Assembly: GCA_039714495.1 (NCBI GenBank)
Contig: JBDLJD010000084.1
Span: 1 to 19,604, forward strand
DNA length: 19,604 nt
Direction of reading: 5' to 3'
From: JAJDNW01 sp039714495
GTDB lineage: Bacteria > Desulfobacterota > Desulfobacteria > Desulfobacterales > B30-G6
Below, in pieces: positions 1 to 7,393 of the stretch; position 1 is the first letter of the stretch; each line of letters begins with the position of its first letter. Position numbers and translations under genes: made by a program. The notes below the pieces were generated by a model. It made no database searches. It was not told where the DNA came from and saw only the letters and a list, made by a program, of their open reading frames with translations.

Positions 1-12
1 TGGGCCAAAAGA

Positions 13-1323
13 TTATTTTGAGATAGCTTCTAGTCGGATGCGGACCGCATTGGCGTGCGCCCCCAGCCCTTCCACTTCGGCAAGACGCACGATATCCTTG
101 GCCTCCTTTTGGAAGGCCTCCTTGGAATACTGAATGAGGCTCGATTTTTTTGTGAAGTGATCCACCGACAGGGCCGAGGCATAGCGTGCTGTGCCGGCTG
201 TGGGCAGCACATGATTGGGGCCGGCCACGTAATCGCCCACCGGTTCGGGCGTGTAATCTCCAAGGAAGATGGCCCCGGCGTTGCGGATGGATCCGATGTG
301 ACGCATGGGATCCTCGACCTGTATTTCCAGATGCTCCGGTGCGATCCGGTTGGCAAAATCGATGGCCGTGGCTATGTCCGGGACGACCATGATGGCGCCA
401 AAGCGCTTCAGGGATGCCGCAGCTGTTTCACGGCGTGCAAGGGCTGCCAACTGGCTGCCCAGGGCGGCTGAAACACCGGATGCCACCTCTTGGGAGGTAG
501 TCACCAGCACGGCCGATGACAATGGATCGTGCTCAGCCTGGGAAAGCAGATCCGCCGCGATGTAGGCGGGATTGGCTGTCCGGTCGGCAATAATGAGGAT
601 TTCACTGGGCCCGGCAATCATGTCGATGCCCACCTCGCCAGCCACCAGCTTCTTGGCAAGGGTTACATAAATGTTGCCGGGGCCGACGATAACGTTGGCC
701 CTTGGGATGGTTTGGGTGCCGTAAGCCAGGGCTGCCACCGCCCAGGCGCTTCCGACCTTGTACACTTCATGGACGCCGGCTTTTTTTGCGGCAACCAAAA
801 GGTGGGGATCCACTTTACCGTTGCGCATGGGCGGGGTGACCATGCAAATCCTTTCCACGCCGGCAATGCCGGCGGGTATGGCGCACATCAGAACCGTCGA
901 AACCAGTGGGGTTTTGCCTTCCTTGCCGCCGGGGACATAGATCCCGGCCGCATCCACGGGCCTGACCATCTGGCCCAGGAGAGTGCCGGGCCGTTCTACG
1001 TTTATCCAGGAGGAGGGGCGCTGCTGGGAATGGAAATGCCGTACCTGACGGGCGGCCCGGTTCAGTGCCCTCACAAAGGCGCGGTCAACCTGTTTCTGGG
1101 CTGCTGCCATTTCCGTATCACTGACTTTCAGGGCGGATTTTTTAAGTCCCGGTGAATCGAATCGACGGGTGTAGTGCAGGAGGGCATCATCGCCGTTTTT
1201 CTTGACGTCGTCGATAATGCGCGCCACGGCTGTCACATCTTTCTTCCTGAAGCCGATGGAGCGGTTTTCAATGATGGCGAGCTTTTTCTCGGCTGCCTGG
1301 GATGGGTATTGGAAAATTTTCAT
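13..1323 (-). CDS. hisD: Histidinol dehydrogenase (HisD)
   Basis: HisD carries out the last two steps of histidine synthesis in the cytoplasm, the NAD-dependent oxidation of L-histidinol to L-histidine. The 436-residue product is of usual family length and matches throughout. Visible motifs are GPGNIYV (214-220), SQAEHD (261-266), APEHLEI (328-334), the segment around D364 to H371, and GLGAHANAV (419-427). By alignment with the E. coli enzyme the zinc ligands should be Q262, H265, D364 and H423, and the catalytic pair E330/H331; all are present. The start at 1323 is preferred because AAGGAA lies 10 nt upstream (1334-1339) and the family N-terminus begins here. The frame stays open to 1467, but that extension would run through a promoter-like sequence and a repeat fragment. 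No other his gene is in the window. It is divergent from serC. Confidence 0.96.
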   Translation of the reverse strand: MKIFQYPSQAAEKKLAIIENRSIGFRKKDVTAVARIIDDVKKNGDDALLHYTRRFDSPGLKKSALKVSDTEMAAAQKQVDRAFVRALNRAARQVRHFHSQQRPSSWINVERPGTLLGQMVRPVDAAGIYVPGGKEGKTPLVSTVLMCAIPAGIAGVERICMVTPPMRNGKVDPHLLVAAKKAGVHEVYKVGSAWAVAALAYGTQTIPRANVIVGPGNIYVTLAKKLVAGEVGIDMIAGPSEILIIADRTANPAYIAADLLSQAEHDPLSSAVLVTTSQEVASGVSAALGSQLAALARRETAAASLKRFGAIMVVPDIATAIDFANRIAPEHLEIQVEDPMRHIGSIRNAGAIFLGDYTPEPVGDYVAGPNHVLPTAGTARYASALSVDHFTKKSSLIQYSKEAFQKEAKDIVRLAEVEGLGAHANAVRIRLEAISK

Positions 1324-1366
1324 GGTCGTCAGGTTCCTTGATTTGAGCAATGGGTTGTATGTTCGA

Positions 1367-1395
1367 ACCCTAAGATCATCCCTTTGTTTTGTCAA
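1367..1395 (-). promoter_or_regulatory. Possible sigma70-type promoter for hisD
   Basis: Read on the minus strand, a perfect TTGACA (complement of 1390-1395) is followed after 17 nt by TAGGGT (complement of 1367-1372). The -10 match is weak (3 of 6). The position would give a leader of roughly 35-40 nt before the hisD ATG at 1323, which supports that start over the longer frame. Judged from consensus only. Confidence 0.35.
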
Positions 1396-1423
1396 CACAG
1401 GGGGAGAAAAATTAGCGGCGTCT

Positions 1424-1442
1424 TGTTCGATGTTCATTTTTG
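1424..1442 (-). repeat. Partial copy of the GAACATC heptad element
   Basis: On the minus strand these 19 nt are identical to the left end of the element at 7150-7168 (CAAAAATGAACATCGAACA). Only the first one and a half heptads are present, so this is an isolated end of the element. It lies in the hisD/serC divergent region. Confidence 0.55.
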
Positions 1443-1493
1443 CAAACCCGCAACCTGACACCAACATTTACAGTGACAATGCTTAATCAAGGC

Positions 1494-1559
1494 TTGACTC
1501 TAATCGCATCCGGCGATTTTATTTTTTGGTTTGACTTTGGCCCAGCGTTCGTTCAAATA
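1494..1559 (+). promoter_or_regulatory. Possible tandem promoter region upstream of serC
   Basis: Two TTGACT hexamers occur at 1494-1499 and 1531-1536. The first is followed after 17 nt by TTTTAT (1517-1522), the second after 16 nt by TCAAAT (1553-1558); each -10 matches consensus at 4 of 6. Both point at serC (start 1640). The rest of the 316-nt hisD/serC gap holds the hisD promoter candidate and a repeat fragment. Confidence 0.3.
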
Positions 1560-1639
1560 GAGAGCATATGTTTAAACAGGACGCAAGCGCCTTTATAATC
1601 AAAGCGATTCAATATGAGACCACAGAAGGAGAGAAGCAT

Positions 1640-2728
1640 ATGACGGAAAACAGAATCTATAACTTCAATGCAGGGCCGGCGGCCCTTCCCTTAAGCGTGC
1701 TGGAGGAGATACAAGCCTCCTTTCTGGATTTCAAAGGTTCGGGAATGTCCATAACCGAAGTGAGCCACCGTTCCAAATGGTTTGACGAGGTGATCAACGA
1801 CGCAGTGGAGCGCATAAAAAGGGTCCTCGGCCTGGACGACCGCTTTCAAGTGTTGTTTCTCCAGGGCGGCGCCAGCATGCAGTTCTGCATGATCCCCATG
1901 AATTTTCTGGCCGATGGAAAACAGGCGGATTACGTCAATACCGGAACCTGGTCTACCAAGGCCATCAAGGAAGCCCAGATCCAGGGGAAATCCATCAATG
2001 TCGTGGCCTCTTCAGAGGAAGACAATTTTACCTACATTCCGGAAAATATCGCATTCAACGCAGGCGCTGTATTTGCGCACATCACATCCAACAATACCAT
2101 CAAAGGCACCCAGTGGGCTGAATTTCCGGATACCGGGGGCGTGCCGTTGATTGCCGACATGTCGTCGGATATTCTGAGCCGGCCCTTTGATGCGGACAAA
2201 TTCGGCCTCTTCTATGCCGGCGCCCAGAAAAACATGGGGCCCGCCGGGGTATGTGTTGTGGCCATACGGGATGACTTCTTGGAGATGGTGCCGGATGACA
2301 TTCCCACCATGCTCAGGTATTCCACTTTCGCGGCCAAGAACTCCATGTTCAACACGCCCCCGTGCTTTGCGGTTTACACCGTTCAGCTGGTATTGAAATG
2401 GCTGGAGGAGAGCGTGGGCGGTCTTGAAAAAATGGAAGCCCTGAACCGGCAAAAATCGGATATGCTGTACGGCCTTATCGATGCCAGCAGTTTCTACAAG
2501 GGAACCGCGGCGTTAGGCAGCCGATCCATGATGAATGTGACGTTCAGGCTGCCCACGGAAGAATTGGAACAATCCTTTGTTCAGGAAGCCCTTGCCAATG
2601 GTTTGGGCGGCTTGAAGGGCCACAGGTCCGTGGGTGGATGCCGGGCATCTATATATAACCCCACGCCGCTGAAAGCCATCGAGGTGCTCTGTGAGCTCAT
2701 GCAGGAGTTTGAGCGTAAAAACGGCTGA
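1640..2728 (+). CDS. serC: Phosphoserine aminotransferase (SerC)
   Basis: SerC is a cytoplasmic PLP enzyme that converts 3-phosphohydroxypyruvate and glutamate to O-phospho-L-serine and 2-oxoglutarate, the second step of serine synthesis; it can also act in pyridoxal phosphate synthesis. The product has 362 residues, the normal length. Family signatures are YNFNAGPAALP at the N-terminus, LFLQGGAS (72-79), ADMSSDILSRP (172-182), and YAGAQKNMGPAG (192-203) holding the PLP lysine, K197. The C-terminal GGLKGHRSVGGCRASIYN segment is typical. The ATG at 1640 has a strong Shine-Dalgarno (GAAGGAGAG, 1625-1633); an in-frame ATG at 1568 lacks one. Its stop lies at the edge of a repeat-rich, terminator-like region. 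No serA or serB is visible nearby. Confidence 0.96.
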   Translation: MTENRIYNFNAGPAALPLSVLEEIQASFLDFKGSGMSITEVSHRSKWFDEVINDAVERIKRVLGLDDRFQVLFLQGGASMQFCMIPMNFLADGKQADYVNTGTWSTKAIKEAQIQGKSINVVASSEEDNFTYIPENIAFNAGAVFAHITSNNTIKGTQWAEFPDTGGVPLIADMSSDILSRPFDADKFGLFYAGAQKNMGPAGVCVVAIRDDFLEMVPDDIPTMLRYSTFAAKNSMFNTPPCFAVYTVQLVLKWLEESVGGLEKMEALNRQKSDMLYGLIDASSFYKGTAALGSRSMMNVTFRLPTEELEQSFVQEALANGLGGLKGHRSVGGCRASIYNPTPLKAIEVLCELMQEFERKNG

Positions 2729-2741
2729 TAGCTAACGAAAG

Positions 2742-2868
2742 AGGGGTCAAGGTTTCCAGGGGTCAAGGGGTCGAGTGGATGCAGCTGATAGTTCGTAGCT
2801 CATAGCTGATAGCAAGCTATGAGCTATGAGCTAACAGCTATGACATGTCCCTTGGCCCCTTTTTTTTT
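2742..2868 (+). terminator. Composite terminator-like structure behind serC
   Basis: AGGGGTCAAGG occurs at 2742-2752 and again at 2758-2768, and either copy can pair with CCTTGGCCCCT at 2850-2860 (11 bp, one G-U). The right arm runs straight into nine Ts (2860-2868), the layout of an intrinsic terminator on the plus strand. The long loop is filled by a second hairpin made of GCTATGA-type heptads. Pairing was judged by eye, with no energy calculation. Confidence 0.5.
2784..2843. repeat. Inverted array of GCTATGA heptads
   Basis: Four 7-nt units on the left (gctgata, gttcgta, gctcata, gctgata; 2784-2811) face four on the right (gctatga, gctatga, gctaaca, gctatga; 2816-2843) across a spacer of four bases (gcaa). 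The arms 2796-2813 and 2816-2833 are reverse complements over 18 nt with one mismatch and a 2-nt loop. One more unit pair (gctgata, gctaacg) sits at 2724-2737, overlapping the serC stop. Confidence 0.75.
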
Positions 2869-2939
2869 CGACTTTTTAAGAGAAGAACCTTATCTATGCT
2901 TGTGAACCTCCTCTTGACTGTCAGGAGCCACTCCATGAT

Positions 2940-2967
2940 AAAGCCGATCGCCATGGCGATCGGCTTT
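2940..2967. terminator. Perfect 28-bp palindrome, possible terminator
   Basis: The 28 nt are their own reverse complement, centred on CCATGG at 2951-2956. It lies just past the hydrolase-like sequence on the minus strand, where a terminator would be expected. A run of three Ts follows the palindrome's own GGC on either strand, so a classic U-tract is weak. It could instead be a protein-binding palindrome. Confidence 0.4.
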
Positions 2968-3114
2968 AAATTTTCCGTGCCTCTGAAAGAACAGAACCTG
3001 TCCGATGACATCATTGTGGCTCATGATAAACGTGTGACCATGCTCGACCACCAGGAAATCAGCCATTTCCTCAAGCCGGGCGCTCTCCACCGAGACTTTA
3101 CCGTCGTTTATTTC
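2968..3114 (-). pseudogene. C-terminal remnant of an alpha/beta hydrolase
   Basis: Reading the minus strand directly after the AsmA stop and in the same frame gives EINDGKVSVESARLEEMADF, then a stretch containing HGHTFIMSHNDVIGQVLFF and ending RHGKF. This looks to me like the C-terminal end of lipase/esterase-type alpha/beta hydrolases, where (N)DG.VSVES carries the region of the catalytic Asp and GHTFIM the catalytic His. The nucleophile domain is absent: upstream lies the AsmA gene. The open frame continues to 2890 through the 28-bp palindrome, but that tail looks non-coding. A 66-residue frame with a GTG start at 3090 exists without a proper ribosome binding site. I treat it as the stub of a deleted gene; family assignment rests on recalled motif similarity. 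Confidence 0.5.
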
Positions 3115-6100
3115 TTAGTTGGTCCCGGAGGCCTCTTCGCAGATATTCTTTTTTTCCATCGAGATGTCGGTGAAAAAGAGGGCCATGCCTACCGGTCCCA
3201 ATAACCAGGCGCCCGCAAATTTTGCCGCAGTGATGACAGTGCGGGTAGGATCCAGGACCAGTTGCGGATTGGTGAGGGTACCGCCCAGGCCAAATGGCTG
3301 TGAAAGCTCGCTGAGCGAGAAAGTGATATAGCCGACATTTCGATCCCCAAAGCCTTTTTTGGGCATGGGCTTGATGGCGATGTCGAGACCTTCGGTTTTC
3401 AGGTCGATCGTGCCGGCCGATGCCAGGGCGGTCTGATCGGTGTCGAGAACCATCTTGAATTCGGCCACTCCGTCCTTGATTGTCGTGGTGCTGATGAGAC
3501 AGTTGATAGTGGTGTGTTTGGGGTGATGGATGAATGGATTGACCAAGTTCAGGACGTTGCTGCCCAAATATCTTTCCAAAAGGGCCAGCTGCCGGCTTTC
3601 AACCCGGCCATCATGGATGTCCAGATGTACTTTCCCGTTGAGTCCCGCCATCAAAGCCGCTACAGAGTTGCCTCTGCCGTTCAGGTAGATGGATGTGTTC
3701 AATGTTCCCTGGAGTGTGCTCTCCTGCCCAAGCTGTTCGAGCATGGGGCCGATGTCAAAGTGATGGACGGCCAGGCTGGTGGCCATGAAAGGGGGGCTGT
3801 TTCCGGACTGCAGGGCGAATGTGCCTTCGGCTGAGCCCCCGCCGATGTTAAATTTCAGGGGGTCGACATTAAGATCGCCCTCCCTTAGCTTTATCTGGAT
3901 AACAACATCGTTGAACGCCAGTCTTTTGCCAAGGACCTCTCTTCCCTGAAATGCTACATGGGCATCGATTTGCTGCAACCATTTAAAATCAAGGGCTTCC
4001 CGGGAGAACAGGCGCTTGTTTGACCGTCTGGATCGAGACGGGGATCGGGCCGGGGGGCGAGGTTCGGGGGTGTCTGGGAAAATCTTTTCGCTTAATGGTC
4101 GCAGGTCCAGCTTGTCGGATGACAGGTGGGCATTAAGTGACGGTCGTGGGCCTGTGAGGTCCAGGGCGGCCGTTCCGGACAGATCGTTGTCGCCGTGAAA
4201 CATTTCAAGTGAAGAGACGGTGATATTTTTCGGCCGCGGATCATGGAGCCGGCCTATGGCATGAAATGGCTTCCCTCCGGCGAATCTGAAGCCGTAGAGG
4301 TTGTCGAGGATGGAAAGGTCCTGGCTGTGGACCTCAACCTCAAGGGACACTTCACCGATGGGATCGAGATTTCCGGCGCTGCCGCGGATGATGGCGAGGA
4401 TGGTGCTTTCCTTGCCCAGGCGGAAATCCAGTTGTGTAATGGCCGGTGCACCATCGCGTTCAGAAAGCTTTACCGCCAGCTGGAACGGACCCAGATCGGG
4501 AATGTCTTTCAAGGGGGTGATTTGCTTAAGTGTGACGGGTTCCAGGGAGAGATGCTCGGCTGAAATTTCCGCATCGATTTCCGGAACCTTGCCAACGAGA
4601 TTGAGGTCTGCCCAGCCTTTGAAACGGTTGCGCTCCAGTACCAGGTCCAGGTCGCGGATCTTGATGCTGCCGGGCACATGCCCGGAAACCTCACCGGACA
4701 AGGCATAGGGGCCCTTGACCGGAATCGGCTGTTCGACAATGGGTTCCAGCTCTGCAATATTATTGCCCGACACATCGATGTCGAGCTTCAGGTCCTTAAG
4801 GTCCGGCAGGCTGCCCACCGAGCCCTTGACCTGCATGCGGACAAAATCAGTCCTGCCGAATGCCAGGTCTATTGTCTGCAGGCGTTGGCCTTCAGCGGAC
4901 AAAACAGCGGTCCCGTCAACCTCGAGGGGGCCCAGGTCCGTTTTTGACCTCAGTCTGTCCAGCACGGCGTTTTGCCCCTCGGCCAGAGCTGCCAGTGAGA
5001 TGTTTTTCGTGCCCAGTTTTACTGAGACAACGGTATTCGCATCGGAAAGATTAATGGTGGATCGGCCGTTGAATGTATTTTGGACGGTGAAGACATTCAG
5101 GTTTTCAAAATGGTAGGTGTTTTTAGCCGGACTGTTCAGACTGGCCGAGATGCCATACGGTCCTTTGAACGGGATGTCGCGGCCCACGACTTTTCCCAGG
5201 TTTGCCAGGTCGTTCCCCTTGGCGGCAATGTACAGGTCCGTCCCTGTCATGGTCAGCAGGTTTTTAATAGACCCCTTTAGTTCGAACGCAGCCAGGTTTT
5301 CGACCTGGGTCTGCATTGCAATGCTGTTCAGCACAGGGCGTTCGATGGGGCCTGACAACTCGAATGCCAGCTGTGAAGGGCCCACAGAGGACAGACTTTT
5401 CCGCAGATTGTCGGGAACTGTCCCTGGTTTCAGCAGACGTTCAAGGTTCAGACGGTTGGAAGTAAGATTGCCGTAAAGTATGGGGTACTCGCTTCCCATG
5501 TCAAGGCCCAGGGAGCCGTTGATGCTGCTCTTGTCCAGAATAATCTTGAGGTCAGGCACCTGCATTGCCTGACGGTTTGCCATGGAAAGGGCACCGGAAA
5601 TAACGTACGGCCCGTGTACGGGCAATGGCCGGCCTGTGAGCTGCTGCAAGCGGGCCAGGTCCTTTCCCATCAGGTGAAAGTTGAAGGAAAGGTCCTCGAT
5701 GGGGCTCAGACTGCCAACAGCACCGACGATGAAGGCTTTGAACAGATTGTCGTGTCCCATGTGCAGCTCCAGATGTTCAACGCTGATCCTGTCCAAAGAT
5801 CCACTCATGCGGGTCTTAAATGCAACAGGGCCCAGGGTGGGGTGCCCCGATTGAAGCTCCATATCAAGAACGGAATGCGCCCGGGTGAGATTCAGGCCCA
5901 TACGGCCTTCTATGGTCCTGTCTCCCACGCTGACAAGAAAATCATCGAGGCGGTACTGGTTTTTTGTTGTATCCGATAACCTGACCGTTGCCGTGAGGGG
6001 GGCTTCGAAAGGAGGCGCAGGCAGGCCTGTCAGAAGCATCAGGTTGCCGGTGTGGTTTGTCTGTATGCCGAGGTTCAGATCCAATGCCTTCATTGCCACA

Positions 6101-7032
6101 AGGTCGTCGACCCGGCCGCCAACAGAAAAGGAAACATGGTCAGGAGACCCGATGGTTGCGTCCAGCTTGTCAATGGCGAACTGTCCCGGCCGGTCGGTCA
6201 ATTCCGCCTTGACCGTGAACGTCCCAAGATCGGGAATAGAACCCCAATTTATCAGTGTGGCCATTTCACGGGTCGAGGGGCCGTCGGCCATGAAAACAAG
6301 GGAGATGTCCTTGAGGTGTACCGGATCCCTGATATCGCCTTCCAATCGGGCGGAAGCCATGCCCAGGCGGGTACTCAGGTTCACGGGCAGGGTGTTGCCG
6401 GGCTGGATCCAGGCGATGATGGGACCGATACTGCCATCCAGGGATAAGGGCAGGCCTCTGAAACTGCCTTCGAACAGGATCTGCATGGGTTTGTCCAGGC
6501 CGGGAATGTCGGCTTCCAGGTCATCCACATGTACGGATGCCTTCAAGTCATGTTTTCGATCGTTGTATTCAAAATAGCCGTTTTGAATCAAAATGTCGTT
6601 GAAGGCCAGAACTGGAATGACAACGTCCCCCTCTGTTGCAGGGATGTCGAGCAGAAAATTCGATTCACCTTCCGGGTTGAATTCCAACAGCACTTCGGGT
6701 TCGTCCAGCCGGATCTCGAAAAATCGGAATTCGCCGCGCAAAAGGGACGTGAGCGATACGGCAAAGGCAGCCCGTTTAACCCTTATCATATGCGGCTGAG
6801 ATCCCCAGGGCGCATTCTGAAAGGCGACGTCTTCAACCGCCAGGGTCGGGGGCCAGTGTGCCAGGAGTCGGATATCACCATTGATGGTTAGTTCGCGGCC
6901 GGTGTAGTGCTTGACGATCTGGCCGATGACAGGTTTTAGCCGGTTGAGTTCAAGATAATGAATAATAGTGACAGCCGTGGCTAAGAGAAGAGCAATGACC
7001 AGGCTGAATATGATAATCTTATTTTTCTTCAA
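3115..7032 (-). CDS. Large AsmA-family envelope protein
   Basis: The 1305-residue protein has an N-terminal membrane anchor (about 6-25, IIIFSLVIALLLATAVTII) followed by a long periplasmic beta-rich region. AsmA-like hallmarks are LTINGDIRL (48-56), the segment LLRGEFRFFEIRLDEPEVLLE (98-118), and a C-terminal AsmA-like end with LLGPVGMALFF (1277-1287). The family, which includes AsmA, TamB and YhdP, is thought to bridge inner and outer membrane and move or control phospholipids; that role is inferred here. A unit with a (P)(V/F).GPY.(I/L)SG core recurs at about 467, 617 and 767, with weaker copies near 337 and 915. A Pro/Arg-rich linker lies at 988-1007. The start codon is TTG (7030-7032) with only a weak Shine-Dalgarno (GGTGCGAG); no better start gives the membrane anchor. 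It is much longer than E. coli AsmA. Confidence 0.88.
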   Translation of the reverse strand: MKKNKIIIFSLVIALLLATAVTIIHYLELNRLKPVIGQIVKHYTGRELTINGDIRLLAHWPPTLAVEDVAFQNAPWGSQPHMIRVKRAAFAVSLTSLLRGEFRFFEIRLDEPEVLLEFNPEGESNFLLDIPATEGDVVIPVLAFNDILIQNGYFEYNDRKHDLKASVHVDDLEADIPGLDKPMQILFEGSFRGLPLSLDGSIGPIIAWIQPGNTLPVNLSTRLGMASARLEGDIRDPVHLKDISLVFMADGPSTREMATLINWGSIPDLGTFTVKAELTDRPGQFAIDKLDATIGSPDHVSFSVGGRVDDLVAMKALDLNLGIQTNHTGNLMLLTGLPAPPFEAPLTATVRLSDTTKNQYRLDDFLVSVGDRTIEGRMGLNLTRAHSVLDMELQSGHPTLGPVAFKTRMSGSLDRISVEHLELHMGHDNLFKAFIVGAVGSLSPIEDLSFNFHLMGKDLARLQQLTGRPLPVHGPYVISGALSMANRQAMQVPDLKIILDKSSINGSLGLDMGSEYPILYGNLTSNRLNLERLLKPGTVPDNLRKSLSSVGPSQLAFELSGPIERPVLNSIAMQTQVENLAAFELKGSIKNLLTMTGTDLYIAAKGNDLANLGKVVGRDIPFKGPYGISASLNSPAKNTYHFENLNVFTVQNTFNGRSTINLSDANTVVSVKLGTKNISLAALAEGQNAVLDRLRSKTDLGPLEVDGTAVLSAEGQRLQTIDLAFGRTDFVRMQVKGSVGSLPDLKDLKLDIDVSGNNIAELEPIVEQPIPVKGPYALSGEVSGHVPGSIKIRDLDLVLERNRFKGWADLNLVGKVPEIDAEISAEHLSLEPVTLKQITPLKDIPDLGPFQLAVKLSERDGAPAITQLDFRLGKESTILAIIRGSAGNLDPIGEVSLEVEVHSQDLSILDNLYGFRFAGGKPFHAIGRLHDPRPKNITVSSLEMFHGDNDLSGTAALDLTGPRPSLNAHLSSDKLDLRPLSEKIFPDTPEPRPPARSPSRSRRSNKRLFSREALDFKWLQQIDAHVAFQGREVLGKRLAFNDVVIQIKLREGDLNVDPLKFNIGGGSAEGTFALQSGNSPPFMATSLAVHHFDIGPMLEQLGQESTLQGTLNTSIYLNGRGNSVAALMAGLNGKVHLDIHDGRVESRQLALLERYLGSNVLNLVNPFIHHPKHTTINCLISTTTIKDGVAEFKMVLDTDQTALASAGTIDLKTEGLDIAIKPMPKKGFGDRNVGYITFSLSELSQPFGLGGTLTNPQLVLDPTRTVITAAKFAGAWLLGPVGMALFFTDISMEKKNICEEASGTN

Positions 7033-7149
7033 CTCGCACCGTTTTTCCTGTTAGCAGCGACAATGGGAATAGGGAGTGCCATCAGGGCATCGGCGACCTC
7101 CCTGATCCTGCCAATTGATTTCAGATGACCTGGCTTCTAACTCTTGATT

Positions 7150-7276
7150 CAAAAATGAACATCGAACATTCAACGCCCAACATCCAACATCGAATGGGGT
7201 TTATCAGCTGATTGCATCCAGCCAAGAGCCAACAGTTCGATGTTCAGTGTTGGATGTTCGATGTTGGACGTTCATC
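7150..7276. repeat. Inverted heptad element, copy A
   Basis: The left arm is six 7-nt units (gaacatc, gaacatt, caacgcc, caacatc, caacatc, gaatggg; 7157-7198). The right arm is six units of the complementary type (gttcgat, gttcagt, gttggat, gttcgat, gttggac, gttcatc; 7235-7276). About 36 nt lie between. It occupies the gap between the sirtuin and AsmA genes. Copy B (10337-10494) matches it in the arms and in the middle (TCAGCT.ATTG), so this is a dispersed element. Confidence 0.8.
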
Positions 7277-7299
7277 TGCTAAAATATAGCCTCTGCGGT

Positions 7300-7355
7300 T
7301 CTGTCCTCTGTCTTCCGCTCTCCCTACTGCCGACTCCTTACTACTTACTATAGCG
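7300..7355. repeat. Pyrimidine-rich degenerate heptad array
   Basis: The stretch can be written as eight 7-nt units: tctgtcc, tctgtct, tccgctc, tccctac, tgccgac, tccttac, tacttac, tatagcg. The phase is unbroken although the sequence drifts from TCTGTCC-like to TACTTAC-like. It lies right after copy A of the inverted element, and copy B is followed by a shorter array of the same kind. The rest of the 361-nt gap shows no gene. Confidence 0.55.
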
Positions 7356-7393
7356 TCGTCCTTCCGTGGCGCCGGACTACTAGCTCTGCAAAT

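Noticed and set aside
529..1155. 208-residue open frame on the plus strand
   Set aside because: It is antisense to hisD, whose protein matches its family throughout; the frame's product has no recognisable domain.
3112..3120. Programmed read-through of the AsmA stop into the hydrolase-like frame
   Set aside because: The frame match has a one-in-three chance, there is no known recoding signal, and the AsmA C-terminus already looks complete.
5885..6577. 230-residue open frame on the plus strand inside the AsmA-like gene
   Set aside because: Shadow of a GC-rich coding strand; composition is Arg/Ser-rich and without domain, and the opposite frame encodes clear AsmA features.
7157..7276. CRISPR array
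   Set aside because: Units are 7 nt and contiguous, with no unique spacers of 25-40 nt and no cas genes.
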